A DNA stretch of 64,000 bases from Mytilus galloprovincialis (lineage: Eukaryota; Mollusca; Bivalvia; Mytilida; Mytilidae): assembly GCF_965363235.1 (NCBI RefSeq), contig NC_134841.1, positions 35,555,440 to 35,619,439 on the forward strand, given 5' to 3'. Shown piece after piece: positions 25,401 to 34,592 of this stretch. Below the pieces are notes generated by a model. It worked only from the letters and a program-made list of their open reading frames with translations, was not told where the DNA came from and searched no databases. Position 1 is the first letter of the stretch, and each line of letters begins with the position of its first letter. A program made the translations under genes and the position numbers.

Positions 25401-28400
25401 TTACAATGTCATTATTATCATTGATTGCAATGTCATTATTATCATTGATTACATTGTCATTATAAAAATTCGTTACAATGTCATTATTATCATTGATTAC
25501 AATGGCATTAATATCATTCATTACAATGTAATTATCATCATCCATTACGACGATGTCATTATTATCATTCATTTCAATGACATTGTTATCATTCATTACA
25601 TTGTCATTATTATTTTACATTACAATGACTTTCATATCATTTATTACAATACCATTGTAATGTTGGCATTGTTTACTTACGCAACCGACATCAACATAGT
25701 ACTGTTGACCATAGAACTATTTAGTTGTTTGATCAGTGAGATTTCTTGCTTATGTTGGCATATATCAATACATTCTAGTCGTTCTTGTGGTGTTGAGATT
25801 CTGCTCCAAAAATTGACGTCTATGTTGGTTCTAACGTCTGCACCACTTTCTTGAGAATACCAGTCGCCATGATAGGCTGCTGGTATAAAACACTTGCCAT
25901 CTAAAATGTAGTAAATGTTGGTAACAAATGAGTAAAAGCTTGCGGTGCATAGCCGGACCTATCCAATATTATCAATTAACCATGCTGTTGATTTGGTGAT
26001 ACGTATTGACTAAAAGCATCGAAGTTTAGGATTCTGGAACGCAGGATCAATCACCATAGGCGAAACGTTATGTACAAAGACATTGTCAAATAAGAAGTAC
26101 TAGTCCCCTGCATTTGTTTCATAGCAGGATAATTTTCATAGTCATTGGATTTTTTGTCATATTGACATGCAACTGATGTGATATGTGACAAAATAACAAA
26201 AAACATAGTATATAACGTGTTTAAAAAAATGACAAGAAGAATTGAAGCATGCAATGTATAAGTAAATGAACGTATGATTATAGATTGAATGGGTAATTTG
26301 GTTGTGACACTGGTAATTCTGAATATAAAACGCTGTTATAAATGCTTTAAAGGACATTTAATAGCTGTCAAATTCATGTTCACAGATTTTACTCAAATGT
26401 TTGTATTTGATTCATGATATACTATACAAATATAGCCTTTGTATGAGGTCGATACAAGGATATATTGACCTGAAAGAAGTATATTGACTGAGGACGAAGT
26501 CCGAGGTCGATATACTTCTTTGGGTCGATATATCCTGTATTGACCTCATACAAAAGCTATATTTGTTATATTATTAATTTCTGACCATATTTGTATCAAA
26601 ATCGTCATTTAGGTTTGTTGGAATTTTATAGATATTACATTGTCTCCTTGACAATAACAACATATTAGTTGTTATTTCGTGTACTTTTTTTTTTGGACAT
26701 CTTATGTATTTGAAGATTTTTTTCGTCAAATAATTGATCACAGATATCATGTGTTTCAAAAAGTTAAACAATATCCTGAAATTCATTACATGACGTCACA
26801 AAGTATATTGGTTTTTAGATATTCTAAAAATAACCGTGGAATATGCTTTTTGCAGGTCACTATGATTTTTGCTATCCGCCGTTTTCTCTCTACCTTCGAA
26901 AATATATTTTAACATGTGACTATCCCTAAACGAATCAATTTTGTTAAAATATACGAATTAATAATATAAAAACGTATATTTAATTATAAAAGTCTAAAAT
27001 AATCAATTTACGATGCACGGACTCGATAATATGTATCAACATTTCGAGTGTATTTTAGTTTAGATGCCATCTTATCAACACCATCGACATGACCCTCGAA
27101 CAATTCATTAACGATGTGTCTTTGCTTTTTTGACAAAAATATACCAAATGGCTGGTAAAAGCTAATTATTATATCACTAATTTTCTTTCTTTTATGAATG
27201 AATAAAAAACCAACTTATATCTTATCTTTTCTACATCTCGTAGCTAATGCACATTTAACACGATCAAAATCTGTTTACAAATTTGGATAGTTGTTGGCAA
27301 AATGTTCGTATCCAACACACAGAAATCATATTGAAAATGTTCTTATTCAAACAGCAAAAGCCATGCAAAACATACTAATATCTTGGCACAAAAGAAATAA
27401 AACGTTCTCTCTCAATAAACGTGCGTTTCGGGGAGCAACAGATGCAAGCGTTTATGATTTAAAAAAAAAAACAACATTTCAGTAAACAGCTCAAATATTT
27501 ATTTATGAGAAGTGGTAATATTTAAAAAAAATCCTACCAGAAAGTGTGTCATTAGAATTAAAACAACTAGCATGAGTTTTTACAATGACTACTGGACAAA
27601 ATTTAAAAAAACAAAATCGAAACTAATTTAATTTTAAAATGGAAATTCAAACGATTATATTAGCTATATAGTATATGTTGGTTCCAGTTGTAGCAGCACA
27701 GACAACAAAAAGTATAATATTGCTCTATTAATGTCTCTCTACTGTTTTTTTTAATGGTTTTTCTATCTTTCAAGAAAGATCTACAACTTGGACTGAAAAT
27801 AATGATAAATACAGAATGGCGGGTAATCCTTATTTTTAAAATGGCGAAATCCCTGCTGATAAAGAAATAACTCTGTTGTCAATGTCTTGTATGTATACAC
27901 GACCAGATATTAACATGACTAATATCAGATAAATTTGTTTATATTGTATTTATTGTAATTATATAAAATATTAAAATTAGTTATGAATTATCAACACAAT
28001 ACATGTTTAATATGTAAAGGTATATTGTTTTATGAATATATCTTATGAAAATGTATGACTGCATTTGGAAAAGTCTTGGTTTCTTACAATTACATGCATT
28101 TTAGCATTGATTAAAGACAAATTTGAACAGGCATTGAATATAACAAGTACATAGTCTTTAACTTTAATTTCAAATAATTTCAGCAATTATCTATCAAAAA
28201 TAAAAACTAAAGTCGTGTTACAAGCATTCACATTGTTTTTTCTCGAAACCGGAAACCGCTTGTTCAAATACTAAACACATCTAAAAACATCATTATAAAA
28301 GTCGCTGGACGACAACAATAATAAGATAAAAAGGAAACCACAATTGATTGTTTATTTAACTTACCGGAAAATCTCAAATACAAATTGAAAACTAGAATAA

Positions 28401-28431
28401 TCTTAAAAACGGTTCTCATATTAATAGTCAT
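13447..28431 (-). CDS. Secreted cysteine-rich protein with duplicated DUF7044/7043/7042-like modules and GPI-type tail (660 aa, 14 exons)
   Basis: Exons on the minus strand, in order: 28431-28365, 25900-25681, 24032-23953, 23403-23308, 22544-22329, 21875-21760, 21172-21052, 20319-20094, 18392-18328, 16908-16774, 16581-16336, 15788-15682, 14558-14420, 13595-13447. They sum to 1983 bp, every junction is GT-AG, and the frame stays open from ATG to TAA. Residues 1-24 are a signal peptide. Residues 25-122 carry CFIPAAYHGDWY and CFFCVDVLFRTVNIIQYR (DUF7044-like). Residues 155-226 carry GMYQFTYE and AACQDPG (7043-like). Residues 227-305 carry CMGSWYAVKNG and RFPNC (7042-like). The series then repeats: CVLPRNMSGNWF and CFDILPRHHSVVRYR (306-402), CPIAGRYHF (448-529), CVGFW, SYLITW and FRCW (530-611). 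The C terminus is hydrophobic (CFFLFTMFAILFIVK), as for a GPI anchor. DUF names are from memory of this family, common in molluscs; function is unknown. Confidence 0.88.
14590..14700 (+). repeat. Dispersed repeat (GCTCAAACACATC-type family)
   Basis: Shares ACTGAATTCCGAGGAAAATT and the following AATCAAATGGCAAAAT segment with 47285-47425 and, reversed, with 10790-10925. A related shorter piece lies at 20740-20830. It is in the intron between exons 12 and 13 of the minus-strand gene. Confidence 0.65.
15060..15600 (-). repeat. Head-to-tail dimer of the hammerhead-bearing repeat (decayed)
   Basis: Two copies of the ribozyme-containing segment lie in the same orientation about 321 bp apart (the CAGGAAT...TTTTATATTTG segments near 15080 and 15401), with the rest of one unit between them. 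The copy near 15100-15132 has lost part of the ribozyme. The copy at 15423-15466 is largely kept. It lies in the intron between exons 12 and 13. Confidence 0.7.
15423..15466 (-). ncRNA. Hammerhead ribozyme motif with ATC cleavage site
   Basis: Minus strand: GCGTCA, CTGATGA, stem II GTCT/AGAC and GAAA are intact. The cleavage triplet is ATC, which still fits the NUH rule. Stem I is weakened on its 3' side (TGGGAC). Confidence 0.55.
15940..15993 (-). other. Possible 54-bp cassette exon of the 14-exon gene
   Basis: Between exons 11 and 12, the minus strand reads VTLADKYLVKRFEDEYTN, then a GTAAGG donor. With acceptor AG just before 15993 its length is 54 bp, so inclusion would keep the frame. 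The peptide resembles the start of exon 10 (NNKILVKKF). Skipping also gives a good join (EYD-VSDHELTC), which fits the family better, so this may be a relic of a duplicated exon. Confidence 0.3.
17087..17364 (+). mobile_element. 3' tail of the reverse-transcriptase element, 5'-truncated copy
   Basis: Plus-strand copy of the tail seen in reverse at 2323-2620. It runs from about TCGAATTAGACCATTTACC to the shared 3' end TATCTTTCGTCCCTCTTTT. It is in the intron between exons 9 and 10 of the minus-strand gene. Confidence 0.65.
18741..18784 (+). ncRNA. Type I hammerhead ribozyme motif (upstream copy of dimer)
   Basis: GCGTCA, CTGATGA (18747-18753), stem II GTCT-TATGT-AGAC, GAAA, minimal stem III, GTC, then TGGCGC. 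All core bases are intact. Stem III has only about two pairs, which is typical of Penelope-associated hammerheads said to act as dimers. Confidence 0.8.
19096..19139 (+). ncRNA. Type I hammerhead ribozyme motif (downstream copy of dimer)
   Basis: Same as the copy at 18741, with stem I GCGTCA/TGGCGT pairing along all six positions and an intact core. Only the stem II loop differs (TGTGT). Confidence 0.8.
19829..20093. repeat. AT-rich minisatellite (about 27 bp x 9-10) abutting the exon 8 donor
   Basis: Units of the form CAGTGAATATAAAATAATTA plus ATATTAC. The array ends exactly at the splice donor of exon 8 (20093/20094). On the gene's strand each unit carries CTGGTAATATT, which resembles the true donor TGGTAATATT. 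Units near 19860-19950 are almost identical, while those next to the exon are more diverged. Confidence 0.85.
21535..21665. repeat. Dispersed repeat related to the SINE-like copy at 24.6 kb
   Basis: Shares the segment around TTCTCTCCGGGCACTCCCGA with CATCTCTCCGGGTACTTTGG at about 24.69 kb and similar flanking words. It is short and diverged and lies just downstream of exon 6, in intron 6. Confidence 0.4.
22983..23141 (+). mobile_element. 3' tail of the reverse-transcriptase element, shortest copy
   Basis: Starts at about GTTTGGTGGGGTCCGTG and runs to CTTTCGTCCCTCTTTTA. It is the most 5'-truncated of the four copies and is close in sequence to the 2323 copy. It lies in intron 4 of the 14-exon gene. 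Confidence 0.65.
23845..23900 (+). repeat. Dispersed repeat fragment (GAGACAACTCTCC family)
   Basis: Matches the start of 37178-37355 (ATAGATATAAGAAGATGTGG) and the GAGACAACTCTCC part of 32437-32565. It is a short fragment in intron 3 of the 14-exon gene. Confidence 0.5.
24430..24588. repeat. Tandem repeat, 53 bp x 3
   Basis: Units begin with CCAAACATT at 24430, 24483 and 24536, and each ends with AACAATAAAAGTTGT. The three units are nearly identical. They lie in intron 2 of the 14-exon gene. Confidence 0.9.
24590..24835 (+). mobile_element. SINE-like element with tRNA-type B box
   Basis: GTTCGAATCCC at about 24641 fits an internal B box. A weak A-box-like word (GTGCAAGTAGT) lies about 50 bp earlier. 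The body contains CATCTCTCCGGGTACTTTGG, shared with 21535-21665. No T-rich termination or 3' LINE tail is evident. This is a likely tRNA-derived SINE, not a functional tRNA, as no full cloverleaf folds. Confidence 0.4.
24831..25210. mobile_element. Foldback element: inverted ends around a 50-bp x 6 array
   Basis: Six units of exactly 50 bp start at 24861, 24911, 24961, 25011, 25061 and 25111 (ACGTGTATACATTATATTTG). The left flank AAACAATATCAGTAGGCAGA plus GTTAAAC is repeated as an inverted copy on the right (GTTTAACTCCGCCTGCTGAT plus ATTGTTT). It is therefore one unit with inverted ends and a tandem core, in intron 2 of the 14-exon gene. No clear target duplication was found. Confidence 0.7.
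25297..25650. repeat. Degenerate array of ATTACAATGTCATTATTATC-type units
   Basis: About a dozen variants of a CATTACAATGNCATTAT word at irregular spacing of about 24-33 bp. It gives repetitive open frames (MNDNND on the minus strand) that are by-products of the repeat. It ends about 30 bp from the exon 2 donor of the 14-exon gene. Confidence 0.8.
26422..26570. repeat. Near-perfect 145-bp palindrome
   Basis: ACAAATATAGCCTTTGTATG at 26426 is mirrored by CATACAAAAGCTATATTTGT ending at 26566. The arms continue inward (AAGAAGTATAT.../...ATATACTTCTT) to a centre at GGACGAAGTCC. Arms of about 65-70 bp have only a few mismatches. It is probably a foldback MITE in intron 1 of the 14-exon gene. Its transcript would form a long hairpin. 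Confidence 0.8.
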
Positions 28432-30830
28432 TTCCTTGGTTGTTGGTTATGGCGGCTCAGGTGAATTTTTTTTTTTTATCTTTGCTGATAATGCTATCAT
28501 TAGAGGTTCGGGTAGGGTTTGATCACACTGATATTGGTTGTAAAGTGTTTTAAACAGTAATTCAAAAATATTAATGATTTTTCTTTAACAATACCATTAA
28601 GTTTAGTATAGATTTATTTTCAATTAAATATTTGTAAATGTCTAAACGGATAGGGGCATTTGCAAGATGCTTTAAAATCGGCATTTTTACAGGGAAACAA
28701 TACATGTATGTTCATCTATATCTTCAAAAAGATGCCGATTTACATATCTTATTAAACTTGAATTAAAAACGGTTGTCATTTCGAATCAAAGTACATGTAT
28801 TGATAAAATAACGAAACTGAAAAAAGCTATCTCTTTATCTTGAAGATAAGCTTCTGTCAATTTTATCATGTCAACACATTTAATCCCAGACCGCATAAGT
28901 CCATATATCAGTCAAAAACCGAAGAATGAAATGAACATATTTTCTAAATTTTTTCTCGGAAATTATATTTTAATCGTAAAAACGCTCTGTCATAATCAAG
29001 GTTTGGCTAACTAATTGATATGTTGATTAATTGTTGGTTGCTTAACGTCTATTGGCAAATAGTTGATATGCAATAACATTTAACCCTAAAGTTAATGCTC
29101 TTGTTTATAGCAAAAAAAAATCCTTTTATCAATAAGATATGGGAAAATACAGAAAAAACATACTATTATTTTGCTGTGTATATTGTTGTCTTTCTTTTTG
29201 TCATAAGACAGCTTCTGTCAAACTTTTAAAGCTGTTTTGAAAAGAATTACTACAGGACCGTGCTGGTATTACATTAATTTAAGTGAAATCAAAAATATTA
29301 TGATTTACAAACAAGTTGATGGGAAATGCGGTATGATGAAGACTAAAGTTTTCTAGGAATGTTTTCTGAAAATTGCGATATGCAAATTAAATTATCATAC
29401 AAAGAATTCACGAAAGAACGTTTGTCGTTTGTTTAATAAAACGGTTGACTAAATAATGCATGGCTGCATAACTCCCAGTATTGCAAGTGTACATGCATAG
29501 TAAGGGCAATTAGCTGTTTTTATGTGATATGGATGTGCTTTATAGCCCGACACGCCAAGTTGGAAATTTTGTTCCTAGTTCAAACGGTCCACAGGGAGAC
29601 ATGTCACCCTACCGTTCCACATCATTTTGACAGCGACTCCATTTCGGCTCCAAATCATCAAAGCTGCGTAAGCAGCAAATACCAATTTTAAGTTCTCTGG
29701 TTTGACCCTGCGTGCGATCGAATCAATTACTACCCGCAATCTACCATGCTACCACGAGACAACCGAATTGTGCAGGGTATACGCCAATAAAACACAATTA
29801 ACACAGGGGAAATCTGCAGAGCAGCATATATGTTTTTCAAAAATAGCCATGTGTCTATACCATTTTTCAAGCGCTAGATAAGAAAGTTTTTATAGCTAGA
29901 ATTGAGAATGGAAACGGAGAATGTGTCAAAGAGACACGCCCAACCAAAGAGCTGAAAACGGCCCAAGGACACCAATGGGTCTTCAACATAATTTGACTTC
30001 AAAAGGAACTACTGTTTTTTAAAAGAAAAATGCCCCCCCCCCCCCCCTTTCCAAAAAAAAAGGACTACAAAAAAAACCCAGTCCCAAACATCCAAACTAA
30101 TAAACAGAAAAAAAAACCAAAGACAACCACTGACCAGCTTATGGTTCCTGACTTGGGAATAAGCATGCGCACATAATACTTACAAGCAAATAAAGCTTTA
30201 CATACATATACATTTTACGGTTAACAGCCGTAAAATATCTTGACCTTGGAAGAAATCGGCGAAGGAGGGAATAGGAAGTGTGATGCTTTCTTTTAAAGAC
30301 AAAGCTTAAATTTTCAAATGTCACCTGAATAAGATGTGTAAATGTGGTTAAAATTAGGAAAAACGGGTTTGTCTTACAAGAAAATAGCTTTATGATTAGT
30401 AAACCATTGTGTATTCCTAATTATGAAATGACAGGAGACCGCAAAGCCGCGCTTTTTTTTTTATCTTGAGTAGTTGGTTTGAAATGGAAAGGAAATGTGA
30501 CGGTCCCAATCGAAATTCGTGGATCAACTTCGTTGTTTACATGTTAATAGATTATTGTGTACCGGAAATAGTGAAAAACCAGAACAGAGTAGTAAACAAA
30601 CAAACTTTTGACAACTACAGTGACCTTTCAGTTGAATGACATATAGCGAACGTCATAAGAACACAAGAAAATATCACCTTGTAGCTTACATAAAAGTATA
30701 ATTAATGGAGAGAATAACATTTATATTTTAATTCATTCTTTACTGCGTAATTATCCTATGTAGTTGTCATTTATCATGTCAGATGGAGTGGAATAAAAAT
30801 TAAATAACTAATTTCATATAAGAAAATAGA
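28432..30830. other. Divergent intergenic region between the 14-exon gene and copy C
   Basis: The two flanking genes start in opposite directions here, so both promoters should lie inside it. No clear TATA box was assigned. It holds a GC-richer stretch of unknown nature (about 29.55-29.78 kb), a dispersed repeat (29895-30140, AATGTGTCAAAG family) and a poly-C run near 30.03 kb. Confidence 0.5.
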
Positions 30831-33800
30831 ATGGAAGGAATTCAAAGTATTATCTGGGTGTCTTTATTTCTGCTTCTAAATGTGATAACGGTAAATTGTC
30901 GTTTGAATACAACGGATCCTTGTAACCCAGTTTTATTTTCGTAAGTACCTATAAATTAACCTGTTACTGTCGAGTCGCTGTGGCACAGAGGTGTAACTAT
31001 AATGTTTTTTCTATGAGACATATGCATATACTAGAGTATCATAAGCATGTCTGGTTTTTCTGTAATATATATTGCATACTAGTAATTGTTTAACCTCCTT
31101 TTAGAAAATACCAATTTGAAACATTTGAAGAAATATAAATGAGATTCCGAGGTTACGACATGAGGTCTTGTTGTATAATCAATTGTTATCCGTTGTAATA
31201 ATCAAGGCTTGTTGGTACGGTACCGTTCCTGGATCTTGCGGAAATGTTTTCCATCATCAATCTTACGTTTGGTTGATTAAGTAAAATTCCAGGATCTTGC
31301 GGAAATAATTTATTTATCATATATCTTTTTATTTGATTCGTTAATTATAGGAGTAAATCAAATACAATTTAAGTGCATGTTATTTTTTAAATCACAAGTA
31401 AATTGTTTTACGTGATGTAGCGATGTTGCTTCCGATGTTGACATTTGATGCACCCTGATTTTGGTTTGTATAAAATTCCAACAACCCATTGGCCTAGTAA
31501 AATATAAAATGGAGTGTTCTTCGATGTTGAACATGAATGTGGTCATTTGAAATGTGTTTAAAAGCAGACCACTTTATCTGACTAAACATACATACAACAA
31601 TAAAGTTGATGATGGAGAACATTTTACATGGCCCCTTTATAATCTTAAATTTAGAGAATGGAGTCCTATCATAAAAAGTTGCAAATAAAAATAAAATTTT
31701 GAAGTGTAAAAACAAGTGCCAAGTTCAATTGGCTTTTAATTCAAGAAACCTTAAGGTTTTGAAATTTTTGGGTACTTAGATAAATAAATATTTTATTGAA
31801 CTCAGAAAGCTATGATATGTGTATATGTAATCCTTTAAGTTTATTTGCATGTTAATACTTTGATATGTATTCTGTATTAATAAATCATTTTTAACACATA
31901 TGCTTATGGCTTTGGTCTAGCTGTGGTAAAAAAACCATGAATTTATTGTACACCAAGGCCATTTTCAAAATGTCTTTCAAGGCAATCAGCCTAATATGTG
32001 TACTAACAAGGTTTTAGCAATAACTAGGCTTAATTTTTAACACTGTGACAATACCAATTTATAAACGAATCAAACATAGGAGGATTGCACACTTCCCGTT
32101 CTAATGAACTTCTGACTAAACAAATCCAATGGACATTTACATTACTGCTTTTGAAACAAGTTAACTAAATTTGTGAAGATAACGCTAGAATTGAGAAACA
32201 AATCTTATTTTCTAAGAAGTCTGTCACATGTAGGTTAATACTATAATGGACGAATTAATTAATTTACCATTTTTTAACACATATATTTAATAAGTAAAAA
32301 TAACTAAATAAAATTAAAATGTGTGAAACCTGCGTTGACAGAGAAATAAATTACAGAAACAAAGATGCAAAGAAAAGGAAGAAGTTTCAGTAGAACCTCA
32401 TCTGTAATTATAAATAATAATATCATATCAAATATACCAAAAAAAATGTGGTATGATTGCCAATGAGACAACTCTCCACAAGAGACCAAATGACACAGGA
32501 ATGAACACCTATAGGTCACCGTACGGCCTTTAACAATGAGCAAAACCCATACCGCATAATGACCATTGATAATTCTTTTTTTTTTGTATTTCAGAAAACG
32601 ACCAGAGAGGAACGTGGACATTCTTGATGATTGTTCTAATGGCACAGTTAGCTGGCATTATCCAATGGCATTTCTTAACATATTTTTCACAGCAACAGTT
32701 CAGGAATACGAAGTTTGTATAGGGCACATAGCAGACAAAGCTGTTAAAAAAATCTATGAAATCATTGATGGAGTCATTGAAGAGCTTCCTCTACCTGCTA
32801 AAGGTACGAACCTGTTTCATATAATAACAAATAACGTATACAGAACTGACGCGAAAAGATTCAGTTTTGTTTTCATTTTATTGGCCAATTAGGCAATATT
32901 TTACTATATGTATATCGAGTAGCAGACATTCAACTTTGTCTTAACACACGCTCAAAACAAATGCACTAATAAAAGTAGAAAAGTAAAATTAAGATTATCA
33001 CACAAAATAAAGGAGTTGTATAATATATCGTACATCAAAACAAAATAAAGGAATTGTATAATATATCGTACATCAAAACAAAATAAAACATATGGCATAT
33101 TTGGGAATTTTTGGCCCGTGTAAAATCATAATAATAAGTCCTAAGTACGAATTTTCATATTAAAAGCCAATATATGCTTGTTTTTAAGAAAATTTCGGCC
33201 AAATTGACAAGCGCCACCCAAACTATAGTTTACCAGTGAATAGAGGAACAAAATACCCCTCCTGTGTAAATATCTTTTTGGCCGAGGAATGTGCCGCTGT
33301 ATCATTCAAAGCGTGTGTCAATCAAAAACTCATAAGTTTTGTATAATTTCACAATTTTTCTTGCTTCACTGTCATCCCTTATAAATAAAATAATAATATT
33401 TTGAATCAAAACTGCAATGTTTTATTTAAATACTCGGATTATGTACCCTTGTGTTAATTCAATGCTAAACATATGGAAATTTTATAGAAAATCCACGGCA
33501 TTTATGTTAGAGTGCGCTCGATTTTAGTGACTCAGCACGAGGTATTTTGTAATTTACAGGCTGCTTAGAACTTTTGGTAAAAAATAAACACTAGCACATC
33601 ATAGAAAAGCAAGTGAGTAATATATGTTTCAAATTTTATAACAAAAATCTCTTTATTAAAGGCTGTGGATTTTCTATAAAAATCTTGATTTATTTGCCAC
33701 AAAGTACTCTTTGTCTATTAAATGCAATGAAACAATAAAAAATAATGCTTTGCATCAAGTTTCCCCTTGGTATATGCACAAAATGGACTATCCCTATTAT

Positions 33801-34592
33801 TAATTACATTTGAAGTTTTGATACAATTGAAGTTTGAAAAATTTGTACAAAAATGGCTACAGAAGGGGTCATAAACCTTAACATTCGCTCTGCAAAAACA
33901 TAAAAAAAGGTTCGAAAAACATTTGATTGAAGGGTCAAAGTTCAATCAAATCGTACCGTCGTCTTGATACTTGTTCAAAGATGTACATAAAATCACAGAG
34001 CTGTAAGATGTTTGTGTGCTTTTGATGCTTTAAGAAATGGCAGTACCATAAATTATGTCGAACATTGAAACCTTGCTTAGCCTTTTCTATCTATAAGCTG
34101 AACCTTTCAGTGGCGGATCCAGAAATTGACATAAGTGGGGGCCCACTGACTGACCTAAGAGGGGGCCCACTCCAGTCACGCTTCAATGATTCCCTATATA
34201 AGCAACCAAATTTTTTCCCAAAAAGGGGGGGCCAAAATGTTATCGACATCATGTAAACGAATCATACTTGTCCAGTGTGTTCTCAATCAGAATTTTCAAT
34301 TTTCGTGTATCAAATCAGTTTTCAGCCAAACTCATAAATCGAACAAACATTCGATACGAAATTGAATTTTTATAAAGTCATACCTTTTGGTTATGAACTT
34401 AAAATAAAAAAAACTAATAATGAGCAGCGCACGCATAACCTTGTAATACATTTTAATAACATTTTATTTGTTTTAGGTGAAGAAATTTGCACCTTACCGA
34501 CGACAAAGAATGTGACAATGAGAATTGTTGGACCAAGGAAATTCACAACTTACACGGCATATATTCCATACTTTATCTATGACATGAGCTAG
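30831..34592 (+). CDS. meteorin-like N-domain secreted protein, copy C (complete, 144 aa)
   Basis: Three exons: 30831-30940 (donor GTAAGT), 32595-32803 (acceptor TATTTCAG, donor GTACGA) and 34477-34592 (acceptor TTTTAG, stop TAG). The total is 435 bp with intron phases 2 and 1. Exon 2 is 209 bp, exactly as in copy B. The signal peptide is residues 1-23 (IIWVSLFLLLNVITVNC). Cysteines lie at 31 (DPC), 50 (DDCSNGT), 78 (YEVCIGH) and 111 (EICTLP). The motif CSNGTVSWHYP is the closest of the three copies to meteorin's CAEGAVEWLYP. ELPLPAKG and RIVGPRKFTTYTAYIPY follow. As in copy B, the protein ends after the N-terminal-type domain. It is likely secreted and glycosylated (NGT, NVT). A dispersed repeat ends 30 bp before the exon 2 start. 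Confidence 0.82.
32437..32565 (+). repeat. Dispersed repeat just upstream of exon 2 of copy C
   Basis: Contains GTGGTATGATTGCCAATGAG, GGTCACCGTACGGCC and CATACCGCATA. A reverse-complement copy lies at 60950-61068, and related pieces at 23845 and 37178. Only about 30 bp, mostly a T-rich tract, separate it from the exon. Confidence 0.75.
33001..33090. repeat. Tandem duplication, about 43 bp x 2
   Basis: GTTGTATAATATATCGTACA and ATTGTATAATATATCGTACA with flanking AAAACAAAATAAA words, in intron 2 of copy C. Confidence 0.8.
34110..34240. repeat. G-rich dispersed repeat fragment (GGGGGCCCACT type)
   Basis: TGGCGGATCCAGAAATTGAC followed by two GGGGGCCCACT words. The last 100 bp of the window (GATTGGAACCCACCC, then TGGCTGGATC) has a similar composition in reverse. 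It is in intron 2 of copy C, about 240 bp before exon 3. Confidence 0.45.

Noticed and set aside
25681-25720. Alternative reading of the exon 2 end as FYGQQYYVDVGC
   Set aside because: It looks like the protein family but needs another frame. The frame without it joins in phase to the 80-bp exon at 23953-24032 and gives an uninterrupted 660-residue protein.
25273-25854. Long overlapping open frames on both strands (MNDNND-type and the opposite NVIIKIRYNV-type)
   Set aside because: They arise from the ATTACAATGTCATTATTATC array, which has no stops in several frames. No family resemblance and no exon structure.
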